This document shows, piece after piece, positions 26,285 to 35,368 of a stretch of 64,000 bases of DNA (positions are counted from its first letter, which is position 1; every line of letters begins with the position of its first letter). The notes under the pieces were generated by a model. That model ran no database searches. It worked only from the letters and a program-made list of their open reading frames with translations, and was not told the DNA's origin. A program made the translations under genes and the position numbers. Source of the stretch: Embleya hyalina (GTDB lineage Bacteria; Actinomycetota; Actinomycetes; Streptomycetales; Streptomycetaceae). The stretch spans positions 1-64,000 of the forward strand of contig NZ_BIFH01000025.1 of the NCBI RefSeq assembly GCF_003967355.1, written 5' to 3'.

Positions 26285-28717
26285 TCAGCCGCGCGAGCGC
26301 AGCATGCGGCGCATCCGGTCGGCCCGGTCCAGGAGGTTCGTGCGGACGACCGGGACAGCCTGTGCCGCGAGGTCTTGCGCTCGTTCCACGAAGGTCAGGT
26401 CGATTCCGAACAGCGGAAAGAGGCTTTTGGTGTAGGTCCTCGCCTGCACGGTTCCGCTGTGGTGGATGGTTCGCACGAGGTCGAGGTAGGCCTCCGTGTG
26501 GGGCCTGAGCAAGTCGTCCTGGCCGGCGCTCCAGAACAGTGCCGCGACCGAGTGGACCGAAGCGATGGGTACCGCGCGGTCCGTCACCAGCGTCTGCCAC
26601 ACCGCTTTCTTCTCGGCCGCGTCCGGGGTCGCAGCGCTGACCCGGAACCTGCTGACCCACGCATCGGGATCCGGGTCGCGGTCGAGCAGCGCCTGTGCCT
26701 CGGTAGCGGTCGGGCTTCCGAGCTGCGCCTTGCGAACCAGTGCTCGCCACTGCAGATCGATGTCCTCCCCGGCCTCGGTCCGGAGCCACGCAACCTCCTC
26801 CACCTCGGCCGCGGTGCGAGCGAAGCCACGCAACGCCGCTTTACGGTAGGCGCCGACGCCGGAGAGGCTGCGGCACGCCGCAGCCACTGTTCGCAGCAAC
26901 TCGTCCCGTTCCGACTCCGGGCTCCACAGATCTGCCGCCTCGACAGCCAGGTCGAGATACGGCTCGATCACCGACGCGGACGTCTCGACAGCCAGCACTC
27001 CGGTCAGGCACAGCACAACTTCGGCGGCTGTCGCTTCGCCGTTGATCAGCATGTCCCAGGCCGTGGTGACGGCGACACCCCGCGCGGTCGCCGTGGGCAG
27101 ACGAGCGGCGTTGCGGAAGAACGCGTCTCCGGTCGTGGCGTCGGGTCTCGTCGAGGCGAAGGTCAGGTCTTCGTCATTGACCAGATACAAGTCGGCTCCC
27201 ACGGGCAGGTCGAGCCGGGTCCGTTCACCCGCTACCTCGACTTCGACGAGTGCCGTCCGCTCAAGGCGGTCCCCTGAACGCTCGTAGGCGCCAACGGCAA
27301 GCACATGCGGGCGCGGTCGGCCACCCGGACCCTGAGCGACCAGGGCGAACCCGTCTCCGTCGTGGTCGAGAGTCAGCCGGTCGGTGCCCGCTGTTTCCAG
27401 CCATCCCGCGCGCCACCGGTCCAGGTCACGTCCGCCGGCGTCGGCGACCGCGTCGATCAGGTCCTGCAGCGTGGTGTTGCCCCAGGCATGCGTGGCGAAG
27501 TAGTCGGTCAGACCCGCGGAGAAGTTTTCCTCGCCGACGTACGTCATCAACTGGTGCAGTACGGAGGCGCCCTTGGGGTAGGTGATGGCGTCGAAGGTCG
27601 CTGCGGCCTCGGAGACGTCGCGGACCTGTTGGCGGATCGGGTGCGACGTCGGTCCCTGGTCCATGAAATAGGCTTTGAGTTTTTCGCCGGCCAGATGTGC
27701 GGTCCAGGCGTCGGTGTACGACGTCACGCTCACCGCGGCCCAGTTGCTCGCGAACTCCGCGAATGCCTCGTTCAGCCACAGGTCGTCCCACCAGCGCATG
27801 GTGACGATGTTGCCGAACCACATGTGCGCGAGTTCGTGCAACAGGTATCGCGAGAAGATGTCCCACTCCGCCCTGGTCGGCGTACTCCTGCGCAGGAACC
27901 AGTCCATCCAGGTGACGCAGCCGAAGTTCTCCAGCGCGCCGGGGAATTCGGGTGTGAAGACCTGGTCGTACTTGTGCTGCGGAAACGGCATGCCGAACTT
28001 GCCCGCAAAGAATTCGAGTCCCCGGGTGGTCAGGGTGAACAGCTCATCGGCGTCCCGGTCCAGGATCGAAGCCAGCGACTGCCGGGCGAAGAGCCCGAGA
28101 TCATGACCGGCTCCGCTCCGACGCAATTCGTAGTACGGACCCGCATTGATCACCGTGTTGTACGCCGCCAGCGGCGGCGTGGGCGGGAAAGTCCAGCGTC
28201 GCACGGAGCCGAGGTCTTCGATCTGCGGGTCACCGCTGTTGCTCAGCACCCGCCACCCGGCAGGAGCGGTCACGCCGAACGCCCACGGCGCCTTGAGGTC
28301 CGGCTGATCGAAGCAGGCCAACACGTAATGGGCGTAGTCGGGACTGAAGTCGGTGTAGACATACGTCTCGCCGTCGGCGGGATCGACCGCCTTGTGCACG
28401 CCCCGGCCATCGGCCGAGCACTCCGTCACCGAAACCACCGTGAGGACGTTGCGCTCGGCAAGATCGGTCAGCGCGATCCGGCCCTCGACAGCCGGCTGCG
28501 GCACGACCCCGTTGAGCGTGGCGCCCTCGACCGCCGCCGCACAATCGACAAAGGTCTCGGCCCCGGGCCGATGACACGTAAAGGTGATCGTCGATGTGCA
28601 CCGAACCCGCGAGCCGGTCAGCAGATCCGAAAGGTCGACGGCAACGTCGTACCGCTCGACCGTCAGCAGGCTCGCGCGCCCCTCGGCCTCGGTTTGGGTC
28701 AGACTCCTGCCGGTCAT
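26285..28717 (-). CDS. pepN: Aminopeptidase N (M1 metallopeptidase)
   Basis: 810 residues, typical of actinobacterial PepN. The substrate-anchoring exopeptidase motif appears as GALENFG (usual GAMEN), followed by zinc motif HELAHMWFGN with the third ligand Glu in WLNEAFAEF. The N-terminal beta domain and the C-terminal helical ERAP1-like domain (from about residue 500) are both present. It removes N-terminal residues from peptides in the cytoplasm. ATG at 28717 follows GGGAGGG at 5 nt. The start overlaps the stop of a small upstream frame (TGATG). It appears monocistronic otherwise. Confidence 0.96.
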   Translation of the reverse strand: MTGRSLTQTEAEGRASLLTVERYDVAVDLSDLLTGSRVRCTSTITFTCHRPGAETFVDCAAAVEGATLNGVVPQPAVEGRIALTDLAERNVLTVVSVTECSADGRGVHKAVDPADGETYVYTDFSPDYAHYVLACFDQPDLKAPWAFGVTAPAGWRVLSNSGDPQIEDLGSVRRWTFPPTPPLAAYNTVINAGPYYELRRSGAGHDLGLFARQSLASILDRDADELFTLTTRGLEFFAGKFGMPFPQHKYDQVFTPEFPGALENFGCVTWMDWFLRRSTPTRAEWDIFSRYLLHELAHMWFGNIVTMRWWDDLWLNEAFAEFASNWAAVSVTSYTDAWTAHLAGEKLKAYFMDQGPTSHPIRQQVRDVSEAAATFDAITYPKGASVLHQLMTYVGEENFSAGLTDYFATHAWGNTTLQDLIDAVADAGGRDLDRWRAGWLETAGTDRLTLDHDGDGFALVAQGPGGRPRPHVLAVGAYERSGDRLERTALVEVEVAGERTRLDLPVGADLYLVNDEDLTFASTRPDATTGDAFFRNAARLPTATARGVAVTTAWDMLINGEATAAEVVLCLTGVLAVETSASVIEPYLDLAVEAADLWSPESERDELLRTVAAACRSLSGVGAYRKAALRGFARTAAEVEEVAWLRTEAGEDIDLQWRALVRKAQLGSPTATEAQALLDRDPDPDAWVSRFRVSAATPDAAEKKAVWQTLVTDRAVPIASVHSVAALFWSAGQDDLLRPHTEAYLDLVRTIHHSGTVQARTYTKSLFPLFGIDLTFVERAQDLAAQAVPVVRTNLLDRADRMRRMLRSRG

Positions 28718-28956
28718 CACTTCCCTCCCAAAGATTCGTTCATTCGCTGCGAACCACCCCCTCGGCAGCAACCGGCCCACGTGAATCGGGGTGCGTCCAT
28801 CGCGTCGCCTATCGGGCGATCGGCGGCTTCCTCCCAGACCTTGGAGGCGTGGGACTGGGTGAGGTGGTCATGACCCACGACGCCGACCCGCGCGAGCCGT
28901 CCCGCCATCAACGCCTCGAAGGTGCCCGGCACCGACGCCCCCTGGCCCACGCCCAC
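28717..28956 (-). CDS. Small unrecognised frame upstream of pepN
   Basis: 79 codons from GTG 28956, or 63 from an internal ATG at about 28908 that has a GAGG-type site. GC3 is coding-like in MAGRLARVGVVGHDHL, TQSHASKVWEEAADRPIGD, then AMDAPRFTWAG. The stop overlaps the pepN ATG as TGATG, suggesting coupling. No family is recognised and the C-terminal 20 residues look non-native, so this may instead be a relic or chance frame. Confidence 0.3.
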   Translation of the reverse strand: MGVGQGASVPGTFEALMAGRLARVGVVGHDHLTQSHASKVWEEAADRPIGDAMDAPRFTWAGCCRGGGSQRMNESLGGK

Positions 28957-29016
28957 GCGTCCCGACCGGTCGGCCGAAGGAAGGCAAGTACCGGGAACGA
29001 TGCGGGAGGCGATACC

Positions 29017-29298
29017 TCAGAACTCTCCATGACCACCGCCGGAACCCCCACCTCGGGCAATGGCCGTGACGACGGCGAACAAGATGGTCAAACCGAGCCA
29101 CAACAGGACCGCGGACACATCGAGAGCTACCGCGATTTCGGTCCTGCCGTCACCGAATTTCACGTTCAACAGGCCCCATACGGAGGTGTCGTCGCCCCGG
29201 ATCAGAGCGTAGACGAGTTCACCCACGACGGCTGCGACCCAAAGGGAGGCGGCGGCCGAGGCGCCCACCCGGACGGCGGATCTGTCGGAGTCACTCAT
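29017..29298 (-). CDS. Small membrane protein
   Basis: 93 residues with two hydrophobic helices (about SAAASLWVAAVVGELVYAL and AVALDVSAVLLWLGLTILF) and a Gly-rich C-terminus (GGGSGGGHGEF). No family is recognised. ATG at 29298 is preceded by AGAGGA at a slightly long distance. About 600 bp to the left of 29908 and down to this gene contains no other supported gene; an AT-rich patch near 29470 may be a promoter. Confidence 0.6.
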   Translation of the reverse strand: MSDSDRSAVRVGASAAASLWVAAVVGELVYALIRGDDTSVWGLLNVKFGDGRTEIAVALDVSAVLLWLGLTILFAVVTAIARGGGSGGGHGEF

Positions 29299-29904
29299 GA
29301 CGGAGGCGTCCTCTTTCCCATGAGGCACGTGTCCGGCCGAGGGCTCGGGCACCGGACGCGGCAAAAGCACGCTTCGGCGAAGCCGGCGTCCCGCTCTGGG
29401 CGGACGATCGAATGAACCCAGGCACACGACACGCGGGGCGCGCCCGGCGAAGAGGCGGCGGTGCTCCGATAAATTTTAGAGCGGATCCCGCCCCACGCAC
29501 AGGACTTCGACAGTTCCTGAACCGGAGCGACCGGGCCCGGGTGGAAGCCTGCGGCGATGGCTCGCCGTGCACCGATGAGCGGGGCAACCGCCGCCCGACC
29601 GCACCCTTCCGAAGCCGCGGACGGAACCGGTCACCGTCGTCGGGATCCACCTTCTCTCTCAACCCACGTACGCGGTCGTTGCCAACGACGTGCGCCGACA
29701 CCGGCTCCGTCGGCGGAGGGGAACGAACACTACGAACCGGGTGGTAGAGGGATCGATGTCCTTCGCGTACGCAGTCGCCGCCCCCCTGCGACGGACCGAT
29801 CGACGACGCCACCGGTGCGCTGTCGCCGACCGCCGGCGGTTCGGCCCGCTTCGGCTCCCCGGCGGGCGAACCGAAGCGGGCCGCCGTCGTCCGCTGGGTG
29901 GCGG

Positions 29905-30348
29905 GGCGTACGCGCCGGTCACGAGCCCGGCGAGCGCGTCCACGGCCCGCGCCTGGTGTGCGCCGACGCCGGTGTCCGGCAGGGCGAGCCGGACGATCTC
30001 GCAGGCCGGGCCCAGCACGTCCATGGCCCGTTGTGTCTCCCGAACCCGACGCTCGCGCAGGAGTTCGGGCGGAATCGGCCCACCCGGATGGGATTTCTCC
30101 CCGTCGGTGAGCAGCACCACCCGCACCCGGATGCCCGCGTCGAGGTGGGCGGCGATCAGGCGGCCGGCGCCCAGGATCTCGTCGTCGGGATGCGCGGCGA
30201 CGACCACCAGGCCGTCGCCGTGGCCCGCCCCGGCCACCTCCAGGGGCTCGACGCGAGGAAGGTCCGCCAACACCCGCCAGGCACGCCAGACGTGTTCGGG
30301 GGTGCCCGGCGCCTGGATGGGGTCGGTGAGCGCGCTCTCGGCGCTCAC
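29905..30348 (-). pseudogene. C-terminally truncated PIG-L (LmbE-type) deacetylase
   Basis: Begins at GTG 30348, overlapping the stop of the acyl-CoA dehydrogenase-like relic (GTGA). It encodes the N-terminal two-thirds of a PIG-L deacetylase: zinc motif VVVAAHPDDEILGAG, VVLLTDGEKSHP, RERRVRETQRAMDVLG and IVRLALPDTGV. After LAGLVTGAY the expected zinc-binding HPDH block is absent and the frame continues into Arg/Pro-rich sequence. It should hydrolyse an N-acetyl group on a sugar, but loss of the second metal-binding motif argues it is inactive. Confidence 0.7.
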
Positions 30349-31396
30349 CTCGTCGCCTTCGCCGGATCGCACGTGGCCGCCGCCTCGGCGGCCCGCAGCG
30401 AGCCCAGTCGGGCAAGGTCGCGTTCGGCGTGATGCCGGCGCGTGTAGACCGTCAGGTCGGCGACCGCGCGGGCGTGTCGGGCGTCATGACACAGCGGTCC
30501 GGCGCCCAGCGCCCGCCCGACGTGCTCCAGGACCTCGGCGCAGGTCCGCTCGACGCCGGCGCGGACCCGCAACGCCCGCGCCCGCGCGCCTTTCGAGCGG
30601 TCGTCGGGGTCGGCGTCGATCTGGGCGGCGGCTGTCGCCAGGAGCGTGTCGGCGACCGTCGGGGCGAGGTCGACGGCGCCCAGATGGGCCAGCCCGTGCG
30701 GGTCGAGCCGGTCTCGGCCGGCGGCGTCGAGGAGCGGGCCGGCGACCGCGCGGGCGCCGCCGTACCAACACGCGGCCACGCCGACCCCGCCGTGCTCGGA
30801 ACCGGGCCGGTCGAGGTATGCGCCGACGTGGCCGACCAGCTCGGCGACCATGGCGTCGAGTTCGACGTCCAGGGTCTCGCTCGCGGCCATTGCGATCGCG
30901 GGCCACGAGTCGGGCAGCGCCCGGTGGCCGGGGGTGCCGAGGTCGAAGGCGAACAGGCGCGGTCCGTCGGGGGCGTTCGCGGTCACCAGCGCGTGCGTAC
31001 AGATGCGGGCGCCCCAACACCACCGTCGAGTACCGTGCAGGCGCCATCGGCCACCATCGAGGCGTTCCGCCGTGACCCTGCTGCCGGGCGGCTCGGCCGC
31101 CCATACCCCCATCGTGCCCCGGGAGGGACGGGCACGACGCCCGTTTCGGCCTCGGCGATGATCGCGAGGGCATCGGCGTGGCCTTCCGCGAGCCGCCCGA
31201 GGGCGAGATCGTGTTCGGCCGGGTCGGCGAGGGTGTCCCACCGCTGGCGGGTCGCCCCTCCCCCGGGCGCGTCCAGGCCCGTCGGGTGGGCGCGCGCGAA
31301 GGCGACAAACCACTCCCGTACCAGTGCCCGGTGGTGATGCTCGACCGTCTCCGCCGACGTCCCGGCGGGGAGATCGCGCCCGGGCGGATCGTTCAC
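30345..31396 (-). pseudogene. Frameshifted acyl-CoA dehydrogenase-like gene
   Basis: Two overlapping frames join into one acyl-CoA dehydrogenase-like protein of about 350 residues. The N-terminal part (from GTG 31396: VREWFVAFARAHP, ADALAIIAEAETGVVPVPPG) breaks at a run of five C (five G on the coding strand) at 31106-31110. The C-terminal part continues in the next frame (GVWAAEPPGSRV, WRLHGTRRWCWGAR, HVGRALGAGPLCHD). One extra G restores the frame. The catalytic Glu cannot be identified with confidence. In other actinomycetes this gene is followed by PIG-L, a glycosyltransferase and a methyltransferase; only the broken PIG-L remains here. Confidence 0.65.
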
Positions 31397-31651
31397 CCCG
31401 GCACAAACCTTGTCGATGCTCGTCCCACGCTGCTACCCACCGCGCCCACGACCACGCCCCGGTCGGCCGTCGCGGCCGACACGCCGCGGCCGTGATCCCG
31501 GGACCGGGCGAAGGCGGACCGGCGCTCCGGGGCACCGGGGCACCGTGTGATCGCACTCCGCCCGCCGGTCCTGTCCTGCGCAGGCATCCGATGAGCACGG
31601 CCGGGTATCGGCGTCGCGAGTGTCGGACCCGCCGCGATGGAGCACGAGACG

Positions 31652-32608
31652 ATGACCGAGTACGGCTATTTCCTGTCCTGCGAGGAGTTCACCGCCGAGG
31701 AGTTGCTCGACCAGGCCCGGCGGGCCGAGCGAGCGGGCTTCACCCGGCTGGCGATCTCCGACCACTTCCATCCGTGGAACGACGCCCAGGGCAGCAGCCC
31801 GTTCGTCTGGTCGATGATCGGCGCACTGTCGCAGGTCACCGCGTTGCCGGTCACCACGCTGGTCACCTGTCCCACCGTGCGCCTGCATCCCACCGTCACG
31901 GCGCAGGCCGCCGCCACCTCGTCGGTTCTGCTCTGCGGGCGCTTCGTCCTCGGAGTGGGCACGGGGGAGGCGTTGAACGAGCACGTCAACGGTGACCCGT
32001 GGCCCGCGTTCGCGGAACGGGCCGACATGCTCGAGGAAGCCGTCGAGATCATGCGGGAGTTGTTCACCGGCCGCCTGGTCGACCACCGGGGCCGGCACTA
32101 CACCGTCGACAACGCCCGCCTGTACACCCCGCCCGAGGCGCCGCTGCCGATTCACGTGTCGGGCTTCGGACCGAACGCGGCCGAACTCGCCGGGCGGATC
32201 GGCGACGGCTTCGTCACCATGACCCCCGACGGGGGACTGATCCGAGCATTCCGGGCCGGCGGAGGCGTCGACAAACCGGTGATCGGCGGGGTCAAAGTCT
32301 GTTGGGGCGCGGACCGGGCCAAGGCCGTCGACACGGTTCACCGGCTGTGGCCCAGCGAGTTGTTGCCGGGCGAACTCGCCCAACTCCTGCCCACCCCGGC
32401 CCACTTCGAGCAGGCCGCCGAACTCGTCACCCGCGACCTGGTCGCCGACACCGTCACGTGCGGCGACGACGTCGACGAACACGTGCAAACGGTGCGGGCC
32501 TACGCCGAGGCGGGCTTCGACGAGGTCTACGTGGGCCAGGTCGGTCCGGAGCAGGAGCCCTTCTTCGACGCCTACCAACACCACGTCCTCCCAGCGGTGC
32601 ACGGCTGA
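31652..32608 (+). CDS. F420-dependent LLM-class oxidoreductase (TIGR03557-like)
   Basis: 318 residues, a TIM-barrel luciferase-like protein. Landmarks of the F420-dependent glucose-6-phosphate-dehydrogenase-like group (TIGR03557): N-terminal YGYFLSCEEF, AISDHFHPWNDAQGSSPFVW, VTTLVTCPTVRLHP, RFVLGVGTGEALNEHV and YVGQVGPEQEPFF at the C-terminus. It should use the deazaflavin cofactor F420 for hydride transfer in the cytoplasm; the substrate is uncertain. ATG at 31652 is favoured over 31637 because GGAG lies 9 nt upstream. It is convergent with the hypothetical gene at 32699, with a shared hairpin between them. Confidence 0.92.
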   Translation: MTEYGYFLSCEEFTAEELLDQARRAERAGFTRLAISDHFHPWNDAQGSSPFVWSMIGALSQVTALPVTTLVTCPTVRLHPTVTAQAAATSSVLLCGRFVLGVGTGEALNEHVNGDPWPAFAERADMLEEAVEIMRELFTGRLVDHRGRHYTVDNARLYTPPEAPLPIHVSGFGPNAAELAGRIGDGFVTMTPDGGLIRAFRAGGGVDKPVIGGVKVCWGADRAKAVDTVHRLWPSELLPGELAQLLPTPAHFEQAAELVTRDLVADTVTCGDDVDEHVQTVRAYAEAGFDEVYVGQVGPEQEPFFDAYQHHVLPAVHG

Positions 32609-32681
32609 CCGCCAGCATCACCTCGATACCGGACACCCGAGCGGTGGAAGCGAGAGCGGCCGGTCGACCCCTCGAAAGCAC

Positions 32682-32699
32682 ACCCGACGCTTGTCGGGT
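32682..32699. terminator. Bidirectional hairpin between convergent genes
   Basis: A perfect 7-bp stem (ACCCGAC paired with GTCGGGT) with loop GCTT, touching the stop codon of the minus-strand gene. Confidence 0.6.
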
Positions 32700-33412
32700 C
32701 AACCGAGGATGTGGCGGATGCGGCGGTGTTGCTCCGGCGTCAGGTGCTTGGTGTTCGGGTTGCGGTGACTGTCGGGGTGGTCGCAGACGCGCATGCTGTC
32801 GTGTTCCCGCCAAGTTGGCTGATACGTCGGGTCGTTGGCGGTCAGTGCGTCCAGGATCTCGTCCAGGGGGCTCGGTGCGCCGAAGTGGCGCAGCGCGGAC
32901 TCGTAGGCCGGGCGGGAGGGGCCCACCGCCTCGACGTCGAGGCACATCGGCATGAGCATGACGGTGCGCGCCGCGCGTTCGTGCGCGTTGCCGGCCGCGT
33001 CCAGGAATGCCGACGTCTCCCCCCAGCTCAAGCCGGCGAACGTCGGCTCGTTCGCGTGGTACCCGAGGTGGATCACCTCGCTGTCGGCGTCCTCCCGGAC
33101 GAGGTAATCGATGCCGGCGTCGTATTCGAGGCTGCGGAAGACGATGCACAACTCGCCCCGGGCGGACGGCATTCGCAATACCGCCCACTCGTCGTACGTC
33201 TCGTCGTAGAGCCCGGGCGCCCGGACCTGCCCCGCCGGTCGGTAGAAGCCGAGGGCCTCCTCCAACATGTCCTCGTCGTCCAGTTCCTGGACCTGGAGCA
33301 GCCCCAGGCAGAACTCCAGGTCGATCTCCTCCCAGTCCATCTCACGAAACGTGGGTGGCTGCCCGCCCGTTTCGGTATCGACGAAACGCTTCGGATAGCC
33401 CTTGATGCGCAC
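32699..33412 (-). CDS. Hypothetical acidic protein
   Basis: 237 residues; not recognised. It is acidic, with no signal or membrane segment. Notable stretches: REMDWEEIDLEFCLGLLQ, LYDETYDEWAVLRMP, GELCIVFRSLEYDAGIDY, TVMLMPMCLDVEA and a His-rich C-terminal region (HPDSHRNPNTKHLTPEQHRR). The overall acidic alpha/beta character recalls SUKH/immunity-type proteins, but no diagnostic motif was found and no toxin gene is adjacent. GTG at 33412 has AGAAGG upstream. Confidence 0.65.
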   Translation of the reverse strand: MRIKGYPKRFVDTETGGQPPTFREMDWEEIDLEFCLGLLQVQELDDEDMLEEALGFYRPAGQVRAPGLYDETYDEWAVLRMPSARGELCIVFRSLEYDAGIDYLVREDADSEVIHLGYHANEPTFAGLSWGETSAFLDAAGNAHERAARTVMLMPMCLDVEAVGPSRPAYESALRHFGAPSPLDEILDALTANDPTYQPTWREHDSMRVCDHPDSHRNPNTKHLTPEQHRRIRHILG

Positions 33413-33701
33413 GATTGCCCTACCTTCTCCGCAGTGATCAAAACCTTCGGAACCCGGTGGCCGCGTTCCCGCCCCCGAACAAGGGCCCGCCCAGTATCAG
33501 GTCGAGTCGACGCAGGAACAGTGCGCGGATGCCCCGGCACACGCTTCGGAGAACCCGCGACCGTCGATGACGCGACGTCGCCGGTCTCGACCCCCCGTCC
33601 CGTCGCTCCACCGTCCGCCGGGTGTCTTGAGTCGATCACCGCGACCCGCGAGGATGGTTCGCGTCACGCTCGGTCGTCGAATCCCCACCCTGGAGGCGGA
33701 T

Positions 33702-33821
33702 GTGCGCGCACGTGTGAAGCGTCGAATCGTGTTGGGCGTCGCGTCGATCGCGTTGGGCGGTGGCGTCGTGATCGGCGCCGCAGCCCAACTGGCGAAGATC
33801 ATCGTGCCCGGCGCGGCGTGA
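33702..33821 (+). CDS. Small single-helix membrane peptide
   Basis: 39 residues from GTG 33702, which has GGAGG 7 nt upstream. A basic start (RARVKRRI) is followed by one hydrophobic helix (VLGVASIALGGGVVIGAAA) and ends AKIIVPGAA. It may be a small membrane protein; homologues were not recognised. Confidence 0.4.
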   Translation: MRARVKRRIVLGVASIALGGGVVIGAAAQLAKIIVPGAA

Positions 33822-34311
33822 CGAAGGGCGCCGGGCCGCAGGCGTCACCCGCCCGCGCCCGGCGCGAACGCACAGCCCGACACGGCCGGAGCTCCGGGCC
33901 GTCCGGACCCTCGTGTTCCGCCCCGGCGGACAGTGCCACGACGCCGCAGACCGCGCCTTTTGCCTCCCGGCCGCCGTCCCCACCCCGTCGCCGGGGGCGA
34001 GGAAGGCATGGCACGCCTTGAGTTCGGGCCGCAATCCGCCTGTCTCGGGGTGCGGGTGTCTCATGCTTGGGTGCGTTGGTGGCCGGCCGATCCGATCACG
34101 TGCCGCCCGAGGTGACCGAGTACGTGGCCGACCAATCCGGGGTGGGCCCGGACGTATTTGCCGAATGTCCGTCGCCGGCAACGGCGTTCGCCGTTCGTGA
34201 TCTCGCCGTGGCGGGCTCGGTGGGATGGTATCCGACGTGTGCTGGACGTTTCCGGCCCCGTCCTCGTTGCCGCAGCCCGCGACCGCGTCGTGACGGCCGT
34301 GGGTCGGCCGG
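33822..34311. other. Intergenic with possible Tn3-type relic
   Basis: About 490 bp without a gene. Near 34105-34175 the plus strand encodes HVPPEVTEYVADQSGVGPDVF, with its last residue falling in an unrelated stretch; this is split as HVPPEVTEYVADQ and SGVGPDVF. It resembles the DUF4158 N-terminal part of Tn3-family transposases, but it is too short to be firm. Confidence 0.3.
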
Positions 34312-34554
34312 GTCGGCCTCGGCGCGACGTGTGCCGTCGCCCTCGGCTGCGAACTCCGCCGCGTCCACCGCCTCACCTACGCCGACGGCCACGCCCGCGA
34401 CGACCCCCGCGCCGCCACCCCGATCGGCATGGGCTGCCGCGTCTGTGAACGCCACGACTGCACCCGACGCGCCAACCCCACCGCCGGGAACCGGCTCGCC
34501 GTCGACGAGAACCGCACCACCGCGACGCCCTACCAGGTGCGTTCGACGCGGTAG
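34312..34554 (+). pseudogene. Relic of an XRE/short-chain fatty acyl regulator C-terminus
   Basis: No start codon, but the plus frame closing with TAG at 34552 encodes a DUF2083-type C-terminal domain: VALGCELRRVHRLTYADG, DDPRAATPIGMGCRVCERHDC and LAVDENRTTATPYQV. Intact members are about 450-residue XRE-family regulators with an IrrE-like middle domain; the HTH and middle domain are gone. The Cys cluster CRVCERHDC is retained. Confidence 0.7.
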
Positions 34555-34582
34555 TGATCGCGAATCGCACGGAGGGCCGGGC

Positions 34583-35365
34583 TCATCGTGGCCCGTCCCC
34601 CGGTGCACGGCGGCTCGGAGGCGCGTCGGTGAAGACGCAGTCGCCGCATGTACCGCCCTGCGGGATGCGGTAGTACAGACAGCAGGTGGTCCGGCGGAAC
34701 CCGGCCCCGGACCACGTCCCGGTGTCACGCAAGTGCCCGCGAGATTGCACCGCGCCGGCGATCCGCATCGCGGTATCGGCTCGGGCCGGATCGTCGGGAC
34801 GCAGGTGTCGATCCAGCATGCGCACGACGCCCGCCAGACCCGAAGCCGCGTTGCCCCACAGCAGGCGTTCCGAGACCGGGGTGATCCGGCGGATCGCCTG
34901 CGCCAGGGGAACCAGGTGGCCTTCGGCCACCACCTCGTACACCGTGTCCGCGAGGTTCTGCTCGTCTCCGTCCGACTCGCCGGCGGGTCGGGGAGGAGGA
35001 TCGACCCAGAGTTCCGCCGGGCCCGGTGGCGAAAGCCGCCACATGACGCGGTCGGGATCGAGGTCCGGAACCACGCCGGCCCGCGCCACGGCACCGAGGG
35101 CGACCGACCACAGGCGAGCGGCGATGCCCAACTGGGCGATCGACGCCGCGACACGTACCTCGTCCGTACCCAATCGCACGCCGACGTCGTGGACATGGTG
35201 GGCGAGCAGGTCCGGCGCACGGTACAGGTCACCGAGGGGGCGGAATCCCGCCGTGTCGGCGCGGGGTCCCATGGCCAACGCGAAGAACGGACCGATCTCG
35301 ATCAGACCGCCGAGGGCATCACGCAGGCGATTCGCCGCGGGGAGCATCCCCTGTCCACCGGTCAC
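34583..35365 (-). CDS. FhuF-like (2Fe-2S) ferric-siderophore reductase C-terminal-type protein
   Basis: 260 residues from GTG 35365 (254 from ATG 35347). The C-terminus carries the CC-x10-C-x2-C cluster (RTTCCLYYRIP, then GGTCGDCVF), the [2Fe-2S] motif of FhuF-type ferric iron reductases. The N-terminal 180 residues match the helical IucA/FhuF-like body (ASIAQLGIAARLWSVALGA, LVPLAQAIRRITPVSERLLWG). It would release iron from siderophores in the cytoplasm or serve a related redox role. It starts 4 nt after the metF stop, so the two form an operon, which is unexpected for an iron gene. Confidence 0.82.
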   Translation of the reverse strand: MTGGQGMLPAANRLRDALGGLIEIGPFFALAMGPRADTAGFRPLGDLYRAPDLLAHHVHDVGVRLGTDEVRVAASIAQLGIAARLWSVALGAVARAGVVPDLDPDRVMWRLSPPGPAELWVDPPPRPAGESDGDEQNLADTVYEVVAEGHLVPLAQAIRRITPVSERLLWGNAASGLAGVVRMLDRHLRPDDPARADTAMRIAGAVQSRGHLRDTGTWSGAGFRRTTCCLYYRIPQGGTCGDCVFTDAPPSRRAPGDGPR

Positions 35366-35368
35366 GGG

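Noticed and set aside
34085-34175. Tn3-family transposase remnant
   Set aside because: Only about 20 residues match the DUF4158 pattern loosely; noted as a possibility in the intergenic entry but not called.
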